64,000 nt of DNA from Kribbella rubisoli (GTDB taxonomy: Bacteria > Actinomycetota > Actinomycetes > Propionibacteriales > Kribbellaceae). A program made the translations under genes and the position numbers. Below the pieces are notes generated by a model. That model made no database searches and was not told the origin of the DNA. It saw nothing but the letters and a program-made list of their open reading frames with translations. The stretch spans positions 990,344 through 1,054,343 of the forward strand of contig NZ_SHKR01000013.1 in assembly GCF_004217145.1 (NCBI RefSeq), written 5' to 3'. Position 1 is the first letter of the stretch. Every line of letters begins with the position of its first letter. Below are positions 1 through 7,797 of the stretch, one piece after another.

Positions 1-107
1 GCGGACAGTCGTGGCGGCTTCACCGGGTCCGCCTTGGCCGGTACGGCGGCGGCCAAGGCGAGCGCGGCGGCCGCCATCACGGCCGCAGTACGTCGCAGGG
101 TTTTCAT
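1..107 (-). CDS. Secreted protein, N-terminal fragment (runs off left edge)
   Basis: Only the first 35 or so codons are present. They encode a classical Sec signal peptide: a basic n-region (MKTLRR), an Ala/Leu-rich core and an A-x-A cleavage site (VPAKA, then DP). I chose the ATG at 107 because a GGAAGG Shine-Dalgarno sits 9 nt upstream of it; the ATG at 113 would be only 3 nt from that site. The mature protein lies outside the window, so its function cannot be told. It is the next gene downstream of the TetR gene on the same strand, separated by a terminator-like hairpin. Confidence 0.6.
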   Translation of the reverse strand, partial: MKTLRRTAAVMAAAALALAAAVPAKADPVKPPRLS

Positions 108-187
108 AGTCATCAGCCTTCCGGGGCGTACGGCTCTGATGCGCAAGATGGCAGCAAGAGGACGATCCCCAACCTTAGAGGTGCAAG

Positions 188-209
188 GGTGCGCCTCCCG
201 AGGCACACC
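188..209 (-). terminator. Candidate terminator after the TetR gene
   Basis: GGTGCGCCT at 188-196 can pair with AGGCACACC at 201-209 with one C-A mismatch and a 4-nt loop. It sits just past the TetR stop codon at 217. There is no clear U-tract, which is common in actinobacteria. Confidence 0.4.
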
Positions 210-216
210 CAGTGGT

Positions 217-801
217 TCAGTCCAGGCGCAGGGAGTGCAGGACGAACGAGGCGAGTTCGCGGTACGCCTCGGCGTCGTTGAGGCCGGTACGCCGGGCGAT
301 GTCGCCGCGCTGGATGGCCTGCATGGTGTGCGCGATCATCTCGGCCGCGAACGCGATGTCGACCTGCCGGAACATCTTGTTGTTGATCCCGTCCTCGATC
401 AACGCCCGGACCCGCTCGGCCGCGATCCGGGTGTTCCGCTCGTACACCGATCGGGCCGGCGCGAACGTCGCCACGTCGTCCAGGAAGGTCCGGCTGGCCG
501 GCCGCAGCGCATCCGCGACAGCGTTCAGGTACGCCGCGATCCGGCGGTCGTGCCGGGTCTGCCGCGCGACCGCGGACTCCACCTGCGCAGTGGCATTCTT
601 GAAGTAGTGCTTGACCACCTCGACGGCGAGCTGCTCCTTGCTCGGCGCCAGCGCGTAGAGGGTCGTCTTGCTGCAGCGCAGCTCGGCGGCCAGGTCGTCC
701 AGGGTGAAGCGGCTGAACCCCTGCTCGAGGAACAGGGACAGGAGCCGGTCGAGGAGCTCGGACTGTCGGCGGGTCCGCCGCCCCGGAACGACTGTTGTCA
801 T
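217..801 (-). CDS. TetR family transcriptional regulator
   Basis: 194 aa. Residues about 12-60 form a TetR-type helix-turn-helix (LLSLFLEQGFSRFTLDDLAA, then a recognition helix with SKTTLYALAPSKEQL). The remainder is a helical ligand-binding domain. It is divergent from the acyl-CoA dehydrogenase operon, and an inverted repeat (816-849) overlaps the start region of both, so it probably represses that operon and itself and responds to an acyl-CoA-type ligand (inference). The ATG at 801 has no clear Shine-Dalgarno. A TATGCT -10-like box ends 8 nt upstream of it, so the mRNA may be nearly leaderless. Confidence 0.9.
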   Translation of the reverse strand: MTTVVPGRRTRRQSELLDRLLSLFLEQGFSRFTLDDLAAELRCSKTTLYALAPSKEQLAVEVVKHYFKNATAQVESAVARQTRHDRRIAAYLNAVADALRPASRTFLDDVATFAPARSVYERNTRIAAERVRALIEDGINNKMFRQVDIAFAAEMIAHTMQAIQRGDIARRTGLNDAEAYRELASFVLHSLRLD

Positions 802-815
802 ATTGAGACAGCATA

Positions 816-849
816 GAACGATACGGAACTATGTGCTTCAGTATCGTTC
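816..849. promoter_or_regulatory. Operator-like inverted repeat between TetR and acyl-CoA dehydrogenase genes
   Basis: GAACGATAC at 816-824 and its exact reverse complement GTATCGTTC at 841-849 are separated by 16 bp. They lie between the two divergent starts (801 and 889) and overlap the likely TetR promoter. Placement and symmetry fit a TetR operator. Confidence 0.6.
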
Positions 850-888
850 CTAGTATCATTTTGGCAGCTGTTGAAGAGGGGGTTCCTG

Positions 889-2037
889 ATGCCTGTCGAC
901 CGACTCCTGCCGACCGACGAATCCATCGACCTGCTCGCCCTGGTCCGGGACCTGTGTGAGCACGAGCTCGCGCCGTACGCCGCCGGCGCCGAGGAGAGCG
1001 AGACCTTCCCGAGGGACGCGTTCCGCACCCTCGGCAAGGCCGGCCTGCTCGGCCTGCCGTATCCGGAGCAGTTCGGCGGCGCCGAGCAGCCGTACGAGGT
1101 GTACCTGCAGATGCTCGAGGAGATCGCGTCCGCCTGGATGTCGGTCGGCGTCGGCGTCTCCGTGCACACGATGACGTCGTACGGACTGGCGACGTTCGGG
1201 ACCGACGAGCAGAAGGCCCGGCTGCTGCCTGACATGGTCGGTGGCGAGATGTTGGGGGCCTACGCGTTGTCCGAGCCGCAGGCCGGCTCCGACATCAGCT
1301 CGCTCACGACTCGAGCCGTCCGGGACGGCGACTCGTACGTCCTGAACGGGACGAAGGCGTGGATCAGCCACGGCTCGCACGCGGACTTCTACACGACGTT
1401 CGCCCGGACCTCGGAGGACCCGAAGCACGGGATCTCCGCGTTCCACGTGCCGGGTTCGGCCGAGGGGCTGAGCTTCGGAGCGCCGGAGCGGAAGATGGGC
1501 CTGACCGGCTCGACCACGACGCTGGTCAACTACGACAACGTCCGGATTCCGGCTGCCAACCTGATCGGCGCGGAGGGTGACGGCATGCGGATCGCGTTGT
1601 CCGCGCTCGACTCCGGCCGGCTCGGGATTGCCGCCTGTGCGATCGGTCTGGCGCAGGCGGCGCTCGACGTCGCCGCGTCGTACGCGAAGGAGCGTCAGCA
1701 GTTCGGGCACGCGATCGCGGACTTCCAGGGGATGCAGTTCCTGCTCGCCGACATGGCGGCCGCGGTCGAGTCCGGGCGGGCGACGTACCTGCATGCCGCG
1801 CGCCGGCGTGATCTCGGGCGGACGTTCACCCGCGATGCGGCGATCGCCAAGCTGGTCTGCACGGACGCGGCGATGAAGGTCACCACCGACGCGGTGCAGG
1901 TGCTCGGTGGGTACGGTTACACCCGGGAGTTCCCCGCCGAGCGGTACATGCGCGAGGCCAAGGTGACCCAGATCTTCGAAGGCACCAACCAGATCCAGCG
2001 ACTGGTCATCAGCCGCGAAGTACTCAGGAGCGTGTAG
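889..2037 (+). CDS. Acyl-CoA dehydrogenase
   Basis: 382 aa, the usual length for a medium/short/branched-chain acyl-CoA dehydrogenase, an FAD enzyme introducing the alpha-beta double bond into acyl-CoA. Family signatures are visible: the FAD/substrate motif YALSEPQAGSD in the middle domain, and a C-terminal VLGGYGYTREFPAERYMREA followed by FEGTNQIQ, in which the Glu is the usual catalytic base position. I chose ATG 889 over an in-frame TTG at 871 because GAAGAGGGGG lies 7 nt before 889. The stop codon abuts the ATG of the next gene. With the adjacent SDR it could form two successive beta-oxidation steps, perhaps for branched-chain acyl-CoA; chain-length preference is not readable. Confidence 0.93.
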   Translation: MPVDRLLPTDESIDLLALVRDLCEHELAPYAAGAEESETFPRDAFRTLGKAGLLGLPYPEQFGGAEQPYEVYLQMLEEIASAWMSVGVGVSVHTMTSYGLATFGTDEQKARLLPDMVGGEMLGAYALSEPQAGSDISSLTTRAVRDGDSYVLNGTKAWISHGSHADFYTTFARTSEDPKHGISAFHVPGSAEGLSFGAPERKMGLTGSTTTLVNYDNVRIPAANLIGAEGDGMRIALSALDSGRLGIAACAIGLAQAALDVAASYAKERQQFGHAIADFQGMQFLLADMAAAVESGRATYLHAARRRDLGRTFTRDAAIAKLVCTDAAMKVTTDAVQVLGGYGYTREFPAERYMREAKVTQIFEGTNQIQRLVISREVLRSV

Positions 2038-2805
2038 ATGAAGTTCAGCCCGTCCGACGTCGTGCTGGTCACCGGTGGTGGTTCCGGGCTCGGAGAGGCG
2101 ACGGTACGACGGCTTGCCGCCGACGGACTGGGCGTGGTGATCGTCGACCTCCCGTCGTCCCCGGGCAAGACGGTCGCGGACGAGCTGGGCGACCGGGTCG
2201 TGTTCGCGCCGACCGACGTCACCGACGAGGCCGGCGTCACGGCCGCACTCGACGCGGCGGCCGGGCTGGGTGAGCTGCGGGTGGTCGTGAACTGTGCCGG
2301 TATCGCAACGCCGGGGCGGGTCGTCGGCCGCAAGGGTCCGTTGCCGCTGGCAACGTTCCGGCAGGTGATCGAGGTGAACCTGATCGGCACGTTCAACGTC
2401 CTCCGGCTGGCGGCCGAGCGGATGATGGAGCTGCCGGCGGGCGAGGACGGTGATCGCGGCGTCGTGGTGATGACCGCGTCGATCGCGGCGTACGACGGTC
2501 AGGTCGGGCAGGCGGCGTACGCGTCGAGCAAGGGCGGGATCGTCGCGCTCACGCTGACCGCGGCGAGAGACCTTGCGGACAAGGGGATCCGGGTCGTCAC
2601 GATCGCGCCCGGCACGATGGAGACGCCGATGCTCGCCGGGCTTCCGGAGGAGACGCGGACCGTGCTCGAGCAGCAGGTCCCGCACCCGTCGCGGCTCGGC
2701 AAGCCGTCGGAGTACGCCGCGCTGGTCCGGCACATCCTCGACAACCAACTGCTGAACGGCGAGGTCATCCGCCTCGACGGCGCGCTGCGGATGCCGCCGC
2801 GCTGA
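2038..2805 (+). CDS. SDR-family 3-hydroxyacyl-CoA dehydrogenase
   Basis: 255 aa classical short-chain dehydrogenase/reductase. The NAD-binding motif TGGGSGLG is at residues 12-19, a DVTD motif is near residue 60, and the catalytic Tyr161 and Lys165 lie in YASSK. The sequence resembles the HSD17B10 type (3-hydroxy-2-methylbutyryl-CoA / 3-hydroxyacyl-CoA dehydrogenase), with VNLIGTFNVLRLAAERM and TIAPGTMETPMLAGLPEE typical of that subgroup. It follows the acyl-CoA dehydrogenase with no gap, so translation is probably coupled. It most likely oxidises the 3-hydroxyacyl-CoA formed after hydration of that enzyme's product; no hydratase is present here. Confidence 0.9.
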   Translation: MKFSPSDVVLVTGGGSGLGEATVRRLAADGLGVVIVDLPSSPGKTVADELGDRVVFAPTDVTDEAGVTAALDAAAGLGELRVVVNCAGIATPGRVVGRKGPLPLATFRQVIEVNLIGTFNVLRLAAERMMELPAGEDGDRGVVVMTASIAAYDGQVGQAAYASSKGGIVALTLTAARDLADKGIRVVTIAPGTMETPMLAGLPEETRTVLEQQVPHPSRLGKPSEYAALVRHILDNQLLNGEVIRLDGALRMPPR

Positions 2806-3260
2806 TGCGCGTTCGCGCGTTGCTGCTGCGGGCGGGTTCGCCGTTCGCGCAGCTGTGGTTCCGCATCCGCAAACCCACGACCTTCGGCGTGAAAGCCCTG
2901 CTGCGACAGGCAGACGGCCACTTCCTCGTCGTCCGCCACTCGTACGCCGACACCCGCCGCTGGTCGCTTCCCGGCGGCGGCTACAAACCCACCCGCGAAA
3001 CCCCCGCGGAGGCAGCTGCCCGCGAGATCCACGAGGAACTCGGCATCGCGCTGCCTGCCGAAGCCTTCACCGTCCTCGACACCACGGTCACGACGCTGGA
3101 GGGCAAGCACGACACCTTGACGACCCTCGCAGCCACGGCGGCCGAAGGCACGCTCCGGCTCTCGCCGGAGATCGCCGAGGCCCGCTGGGTCGGCGATCTC
3201 GCCGAACTCGGCGAGGCCCCCGTCTCGCAGTGGTTGGTCAGGGCGTTGGCGTCGATCTGA
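2805..3260 (+). CDS. NUDIX hydrolase
   Basis: 151 aa. A complete Nudix box (G-x5-E-x7-REUxEExGU) spans about residues 59-81, with AAREIHEELG carrying the metal-binding glutamates. The ATG overlaps the TGA of the SDR gene by 1 nt (TGATG), so it is the last gene of this operon. Substrate is unknown; an N-terminal stretch of about 30 residues precedes the fold. Its 3' end overlaps the convergent alpha-galactosidase gene by 23 bp. Confidence 0.88.
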   Translation: MRVRALLLRAGSPFAQLWFRIRKPTTFGVKALLRQADGHFLVVRHSYADTRRWSLPGGGYKPTRETPAEAAAREIHEELGIALPAEAFTVLDTTVTTLEGKHDTLTTLAATAAEGTLRLSPEIAEARWVGDLAELGEAPVSQWLVRALASI

Positions 3261-4503
3261 ACCAGCGCGCTCCGTGCGCCGGCACGCTGCACTCCAAGCG
3301 TCCGTCCGTGCGGTGCGCCGATCCGTCCCACAGGTCGCGTGCCGGACCAGGCCCGGCGAGCGAGTCGAGCGGCACGGACACCTGGCGGACGCTGGAGCCC
3401 GTCCAGAAGATCGCCGCATAGGAACAAGCGGCGCCGCGGGCTGTCCAGACGATGAGTTCGCCGTCGTCGACGGGCTCGCGGACGATCTCGCGGCCGTCGT
3501 ACGACGTGTTGAGGACCTCGGCGAGGGCCGGGTTCGTCAGCAGGGCAAGGGTTTCGGGGGAGGAGGTCGGCAGGTCGCCGCCCATCATCAACGGCGAACG
3601 CGCCATCACCCATAACGTGAGCAACGTCTTCTGCTCGTCCAGGGTGAGCCTGCTCGAGCGGTCCTCGCCGCGTTCGGCGCGGATGCCGATGTGGCCGAGC
3701 GGCAGCATGTCCGCGTCCGCCCATCCGCCGGTCTGCTGGAACGGCGCCCACCGCGCCAGCCGCGCGAACTGCGCGTACAAGTCCTCCCACCGGTCCCACA
3801 GGTCGTCCGAGATCCGCCACAGCTGCGCATTGGCCCGCAGCTGGTCGACGTGATGCGTCGACAGTTGGGTTCCCGGCGACAACGACAGCACGATCTCGCG
3901 CCCGGTCCGCTCGATCGCTCGTGCGTACGCCGCGATCTCGCGATCGTGGTACGGCGCCAGCATGTCGTCCGCCTTCACGAAGTCCACACCCCACGCGGCG
4001 AACTGCGCCAGCTGAGCGTCGTAGTACGCCTGCGCGCCGGGATGGTCGTGGTTCAGCCCGAGGTTGTCCGGGTTCCACGCACAGACGTGGTCGGGGTCCG
4101 CGATCTCCCGCGCCGTCCACTCGGTCCCGAACACCGGCAGGTCGAGCTCGACCGCCCGCCGCGGAATCCCGCGCATGATGTGCAGCCCGAACTTCAGCCC
4201 GAGCTCGTGCACCTTCGTGGCCAGCGGTTCGAAGCCGGCGCCGCCGGCGGCCGAGGGGAACCGGAGCGGGGCCGGCAGTTGGCGGCCGTAGTCGTCGAGG
4301 ACGATCGGCGCGTTCTCGTTGTAGCCGTGCGATCGCGCCGTCGGGTCGTACCACGCGATGTCCACGACCACGGTGTCCCACCCGAACGGCAGCAGCCGAT
4401 CGTGCATGACCTGTGCGTTCGCGAGGACTTCGTCTTCGGTGACTGTGGTGCCGAAGCAGTCCCAGCTGTTCCACCCCATCGGTGGGGTCCGCGCGGCTAC
4501 CAC
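3238..4503 (-). CDS. GH27 alpha-galactosidase
   Basis: 421 aa, no signal peptide, so probably cytoplasmic. Hydrolyses terminal alpha-galactosyl residues. GH27 signatures: PPMGWNSWDCFG at the N-terminus, VDIAWYDP, the nucleophile region DFVKADDM, and the acid/base region RISDDLWDRWEDL. A short C-terminal beta domain follows. It is the last gene of a leftward run, ROK repressor then galactonate dehydratase then this gene, with a 7-nt overlap to the dehydratase. The order suggests that imported alpha-galactosides are cleaved here and the galactose oxidised and routed through galactonate (inference). Confidence 0.92.
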   Translation of the reverse strand: MVAARTPPMGWNSWDCFGTTVTEDEVLANAQVMHDRLLPFGWDTVVVDIAWYDPTARSHGYNENAPIVLDDYGRQLPAPLRFPSAAGGAGFEPLATKVHELGLKFGLHIMRGIPRRAVELDLPVFGTEWTAREIADPDHVCAWNPDNLGLNHDHPGAQAYYDAQLAQFAAWGVDFVKADDMLAPYHDREIAAYARAIERTGREIVLSLSPGTQLSTHHVDQLRANAQLWRISDDLWDRWEDLYAQFARLARWAPFQQTGGWADADMLPLGHIGIRAERGEDRSSRLTLDEQKTLLTLWVMARSPLMMGGDLPTSSPETLALLTNPALAEVLNTSYDGREIVREPVDDGELIVWTARGAACSYAAIFWTGSSVRQVSVPLDSLAGPGPARDLWDGSAHRTDGRLECSVPAHGARWFRSTPTP

Positions 4504-5642
4504 TCGGCGAAGGAGCCGTCGTCGTGGCGGAGGATCGGTGAGCGCCAGCGGTGTGGGTTGGCCGCGGCCGCGCGGACTACCTCCTCGTTGACCTCGATCC
4601 CAAGCCCAGGACCGGTCGGGCGCTCCACATGCCCGTCGGTGAAGCTGAACACCCGGGGATCCACCAAGTAGTCGAGCAGCTCATTGCCGCTGCCGTACTC
4701 GATTCCCAGGCTCTGTTCCTGGATCAGGAAGTTCGGGATGGCGAAGTCGATCTGCAGGCTCGCCGCCAGCGTGATCGGCCCGAGCGGACAGTGCGGTGCC
4801 ACGCTCACGTCGTACGCCTCGGCCATCGCCGCGATCCGCCGTACTTCGGAGATCCCGCCGGCATGCGAGATGTCCGGTTGTGCGACCGCGATCCCGGTCG
4901 TCAGCACATCCCGGAAGTCCCAGCGGGAGAAGAGCCGCTCACCGGTCGCGATCGGAATACTCGTCGACTCGACGACTCGGTGCAGGTCGCGGGCGAACTC
5001 CGGAAGCACGGGCTCCTCGATGAACATCGGCAGCAACGGCTCGAGCAACGGCAGCACCTGGCGGGTGGCCGCCGTACTGAAGCGGCCGTGGAAGTCGAGG
5101 GCGATGTCGACACCGTCACCCAGTGCGTCGCGCAGCGCCTCGACTCTGCTGACCGCGGCGCGGAGCTGTGCGGCCGACGGGATCGGCGGCAGTGCCTCGG
5201 AGAGATTGAGCTTGAGCGCGGTGAATCCCTTGGCCACCCTGGCGTGTGCCTCGTCGACGAGCTGGGCGTTGTCGCGGCCGTGTACCCAGGTGTACATCCG
5301 GACCTTGTCCCGCACCGGACCACCGAGCAGCTCGTGCACCGGGACGTCGTGGAATCGTCCCTTGATGTCCCACAAGGCCTGGTCGATTCCCGCCAGCGCA
5401 CTCGAGAGCACCGGCCCGCCACGGTAGAAGCCGCCCTTGGCCATGACCTGCCAGTGTTCCTCGATCCGCAGTGGATCGGTGCCGACGAGCTGCTCCATCA
5501 GCGCTGTCACGGCGCCTTGGACCGCCTCGGCCCGGCCCTCGACGATCGGCTCGCCCCAGCCGCTGATGCCTTCGTCGGTGTCGATGCGCAGGAACTGCCA
5601 GCGCGGCGCCACCAGAAACGTCTCGTACCCGACGATTTTCAC
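4497..5642 (-). CDS. dgoD: D-galactonate dehydratase family protein (enolase superfamily)
   Basis: 381 aa mandelate racemase/muconate lactonising fold. The residues expected for galactonate dehydratase are visible in order: Asp and His in DFHGR, Glu in FIEEPVLPE, Glu in IATGERLF, and the catalytic His in APHCPLGPITLAAS. The reaction would be D-galactonate to 2-keto-3-deoxygalactonate plus water, using Mg2+. The gene overlaps the ROK gene by 4 nt (ATGA) and the alpha-galactosidase by 7 nt, so the three are co-transcribed. Other sugar-acid dehydratases share this fold, so the exact sugar acid is inferred from the motif set and context. Confidence 0.85.
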   Translation of the reverse strand: MKIVGYETFLVAPRWQFLRIDTDEGISGWGEPIVEGRAEAVQGAVTALMEQLVGTDPLRIEEHWQVMAKGGFYRGGPVLSSALAGIDQALWDIKGRFHDVPVHELLGGPVRDKVRMYTWVHGRDNAQLVDEAHARVAKGFTALKLNLSEALPPIPSAAQLRAAVSRVEALRDALGDGVDIALDFHGRFSTAATRQVLPLLEPLLPMFIEEPVLPEFARDLHRVVESTSIPIATGERLFSRWDFRDVLTTGIAVAQPDISHAGGISEVRRIAAMAEAYDVSVAPHCPLGPITLAASLQIDFAIPNFLIQEQSLGIEYGSGNELLDYLVDPRVFSFTDGHVERPTGPGLGIEVNEEVVRAAAANPHRWRSPILRHDDGSFAEW

Positions 5643-6871
5643 ACTGCCTCATTCGGTCGAAGGTCCGTGCCGGCCAGGAGCGCGGCGACAAGCTGATCGG
5701 TCTGCCGGAGCACCAGGGCGGCAGCGCCGGACGCCCCGGCTCGCACGCCGAGATCGAGTTGCGCGGCGACCACTTCGGCGTCGCGGGTCAGCGCCATCGC
5801 GGAGCGGCGGAGCGTGGCCCGGATCGGCTCCAGGATGAGATCGCCGGTCCGGGCGAGCTCGCCGCCGATGATGATCAGGCCGGGGTTGAGCAGGTTGCAG
5901 ATGTTCGCGAGCACCCGTCCGGTCACCTCACCGGCCGCGCGCAACGCGCGCACGGTGTCCGGGTCGCCGGCCTGCGCCGATGCGAGGAGTTGGTCGATGT
6001 CGTCCAGGTGCAGGGTGTCGAGCACGGCGTTCAGCGACGCGTATTGCACCAGGCAGCCGCGGTTCCCGCACGGGCACTGCGCGCCGGCCGGGTCAGCCGA
6101 GATGTGACCGGCCTCGCCGCCACCGCCGCGCGAGCCGCCGTGATGAAGGTTGCCGTCGACAAGCAACCCGGCGCCGATCCCTGTCGACAACCCGAGGAAC
6201 AGCACGTCCCGCTCACCCCGCCCGGCGCCCCAGGTGAACTCGGCGACCGCCTCGAGCCGGGTGTTGTTGTCGACCAGCAGCGGTACGTCGAGAAGGCGCC
6301 CGAACTCGGCCGATACGTTCACCCCTGCCCACGCCTGCCCCGGCAACGACGGGCCGACCACGCCCGTCTGCAGATCGAGCGGACCCGGTACGCCGATGGC
6401 GACGCCGAGCAGTGCGCTGCGATCAACCCCGGTCTGTGCGAGCAAGGTGTCGAGCAGGCCCACGCCGGCCGTGAGGCGCTCCTGCCAAGGCGTGTCCCGG
6501 TCCACGCTGACGCCATCGCTGGCGAGCGTCCTGCCTGCGAGATCGGTGACGTGGCACCAGACGCGTTCGAGGGTGAAGTCGAGACCGGCAGCCGCGCCGG
6601 CCGCCGGATTGGCCTGCAGGAACCCACGGGCACGGCCGTCGACCTCGGAGGCGTCGATGCCGGCCCGGGCCACTTGGTCGCCGACCGCCTCGATCACGAC
6701 GCCGCCGGTGATCAGGTCGGCCACGATCGTCGACACGGTCGTCCGCGACACCCCGCAGATCCGCGCCAGCTCGGCCCGGTGCAGCGCCCCGTGCTCCATC
6801 AGGGCGGACAGCATCCGTTCGGAGTTGGTACGCCGCAGCGCGCGCAGTGATCCGGTGTCCTTCGCAGTCAC
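5639..6871 (-). CDS. ROK family transcriptional regulator
   Basis: 410 aa. An N-terminal winged helix (residues about 12-70, ALHRAELARICGVSRTTVST) is fused to a ROK sugar-kinase-like domain. That domain has an ATPase-like loop (LLGVAIGVPGPLDL), the ROK glycine-rich motif near GLSTGIGAGLL, and a zinc-binding CPCGNRGCL. Such proteins bind a sugar or sugar acid and repress catabolic genes. The GTG start at 6871 has no Shine-Dalgarno; a -10 box (GATACT) ends 7 nt upstream, so the mRNA appears leaderless. It heads the dgoD/GH27 operon and faces the divergent transporter operon, so it probably controls both. Confidence 0.92.
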   Translation of the reverse strand: MTAKDTGSLRALRRTNSERMLSALMEHGALHRAELARICGVSRTTVSTIVADLITGGVVIEAVGDQVARAGIDASEVDGRARGFLQANPAAGAAAGLDFTLERVWCHVTDLAGRTLASDGVSVDRDTPWQERLTAGVGLLDTLLAQTGVDRSALLGVAIGVPGPLDLQTGVVGPSLPGQAWAGVNVSAEFGRLLDVPLLVDNNTRLEAVAEFTWGAGRGERDVLFLGLSTGIGAGLLVDGNLHHGGSRGGGGEAGHISADPAGAQCPCGNRGCLVQYASLNAVLDTLHLDDIDQLLASAQAGDPDTVRALRAAGEVTGRVLANICNLLNPGLIIIGGELARTGDLILEPIRATLRRSAMALTRDAEVVAAQLDLGVRAGASGAAALVLRQTDQLVAALLAGTDLRPNEAV

Positions 6872-6878
6872 GAGGACG

Positions 6879-6908
6879 AGTATCGGCGGAACGGCGTACG
6901 GACGTCAA
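6879..6908 (-). promoter_or_regulatory. Promoter of the ROK operon (leaderless)
   Basis: On the minus strand, TTGACG (6908-6903) is followed after 18 bp by GATACT (6884-6879). The GTG start lies 7 nt further on, which is where transcription would begin. Confidence 0.5.
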
Positions 6909-6935
6909 CAAAACGGACATAGTGCGTTCATACTC

Positions 6936-6965
6936 TTGACACAAACACGGAAGTGCTCGAACAAT
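6936..6965 (+). promoter_or_regulatory. Candidate promoter of the divergent sugar-transport operon
   Basis: TTGACA at 6936-6941 and, after 18 bp, AACAAT at 6960-6965. Its -35 lies back to back with that of the ROK promoter, 27 bp apart, so one bound repressor could block both. The -10 is weak. Confidence 0.4.
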
Positions 6966-7016
6966 TTCGCCCACAGTCCGGGAATCGACCCGGGCCCGGC
7001 GACGTGGATCAACGAC

Positions 7017-7787
7017 ATGGACGCTGTGGGGAACGCGAGTGCGCCGCTGCTGGTGGTCACCGGCGGGCTGGGGCGGGTGGCGACGGTTTTGCTGCCGTGG
7101 CTGCGCACGACCTACCGGCTACGGCTGGTCGATCGAGCACCTGCCGACGGTGTCGTCCGGACCGACATCGGCGACCCCGAGGCGGCGTACCGGGCGCTCG
7201 AGGGAGCGGACGCGGTCCTGCATCTGGCCGGAAACGGCAGCCCTTGGCAGACCTGGGACAGCGTGTACGCCGCCAACGTGCGGACCACCCAGATCGTGCT
7301 CGAGGCTGCCGCGGCGCACGCCGTACCGAAGCTGGTCCTCGCGAGCTCGCTGCATGTGATGGGCGAGTACAACCGACCGGCGCACTGGCCGGTCGATCCG
7401 CGCCTCGATCCGCGACCGTGCTGTCCCTACGGGCTCGGCAAGGTCGTGCTCGAAGCGCTCGGGCGGACGCATGGGGAGCGGATGGGGGCATCGGTCACCT
7501 GTCTGCGGCTCGGTCTGACCGGCTGGCCGCTGACCGAGCGGCGCTACCTGGGGCAGTGGCTGTCCGACGACGACGCCGGCCGGCTGGTGCTCGCAGCGCT
7601 GCAGAGCAAGGAGCGGTACGGCGCGCATTTCGGGGTGTCGGCGAACACCCGGGACCACTGGGACATCGCCTCGGCCCGGCACGAGCTCGGGTATCGGCCC
7701 GAGGACGACAGCGAAGTGTTCGCAGACCGGGCCGGACCCTCCTCCGGCCCGGTCTGCCGACTCTTCGAAACCGAGACTTCAGATTGA
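7017..7787 (+). CDS. NAD(P)-dependent sugar epimerase/uronate-dehydrogenase-like protein
   Basis: 256 aa extended-SDR fold. The N-terminal Rossmann motif is TGGLGRVA, in which the last glycine of the usual pattern is Ala. HLAGNGSPWQTWD is followed by the catalytic YGLGK (Tyr-x3-Lys). The whole layout, including the C-terminal FGVSANTRDHWDI, resembles bacterial uronate dehydrogenase, which oxidises hexuronates to aldarolactones. It may instead oxidise an aldose to its lactone, which would supply galactonate for the divergent DgoD (inference). The start is uncertain because ATG 7017 has no strong Shine-Dalgarno. The gene is 10 bp upstream of the solute-binding protein. Confidence 0.75.
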   Translation: MDAVGNASAPLLVVTGGLGRVATVLLPWLRTTYRLRLVDRAPADGVVRTDIGDPEAAYRALEGADAVLHLAGNGSPWQTWDSVYAANVRTTQIVLEAAAAHAVPKLVLASSLHVMGEYNRPAHWPVDPRLDPRPCCPYGLGKVVLEALGRTHGERMGASVTCLRLGLTGWPLTERRYLGQWLSDDDAGRLVLAALQSKERYGAHFGVSANTRDHWDIASARHELGYRPEDDSEVFADRAGPSSGPVCRLFETETSD

Positions 7788-7797
7788 GAGGTTGGCC

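Noticed and set aside
856..2748. 630-codon open frame opposite the acyl-CoA dehydrogenase
   Set aside because: Shadow of the GC-biased plus-strand genes; composition Arg/Val/Gly-rich with no domain.
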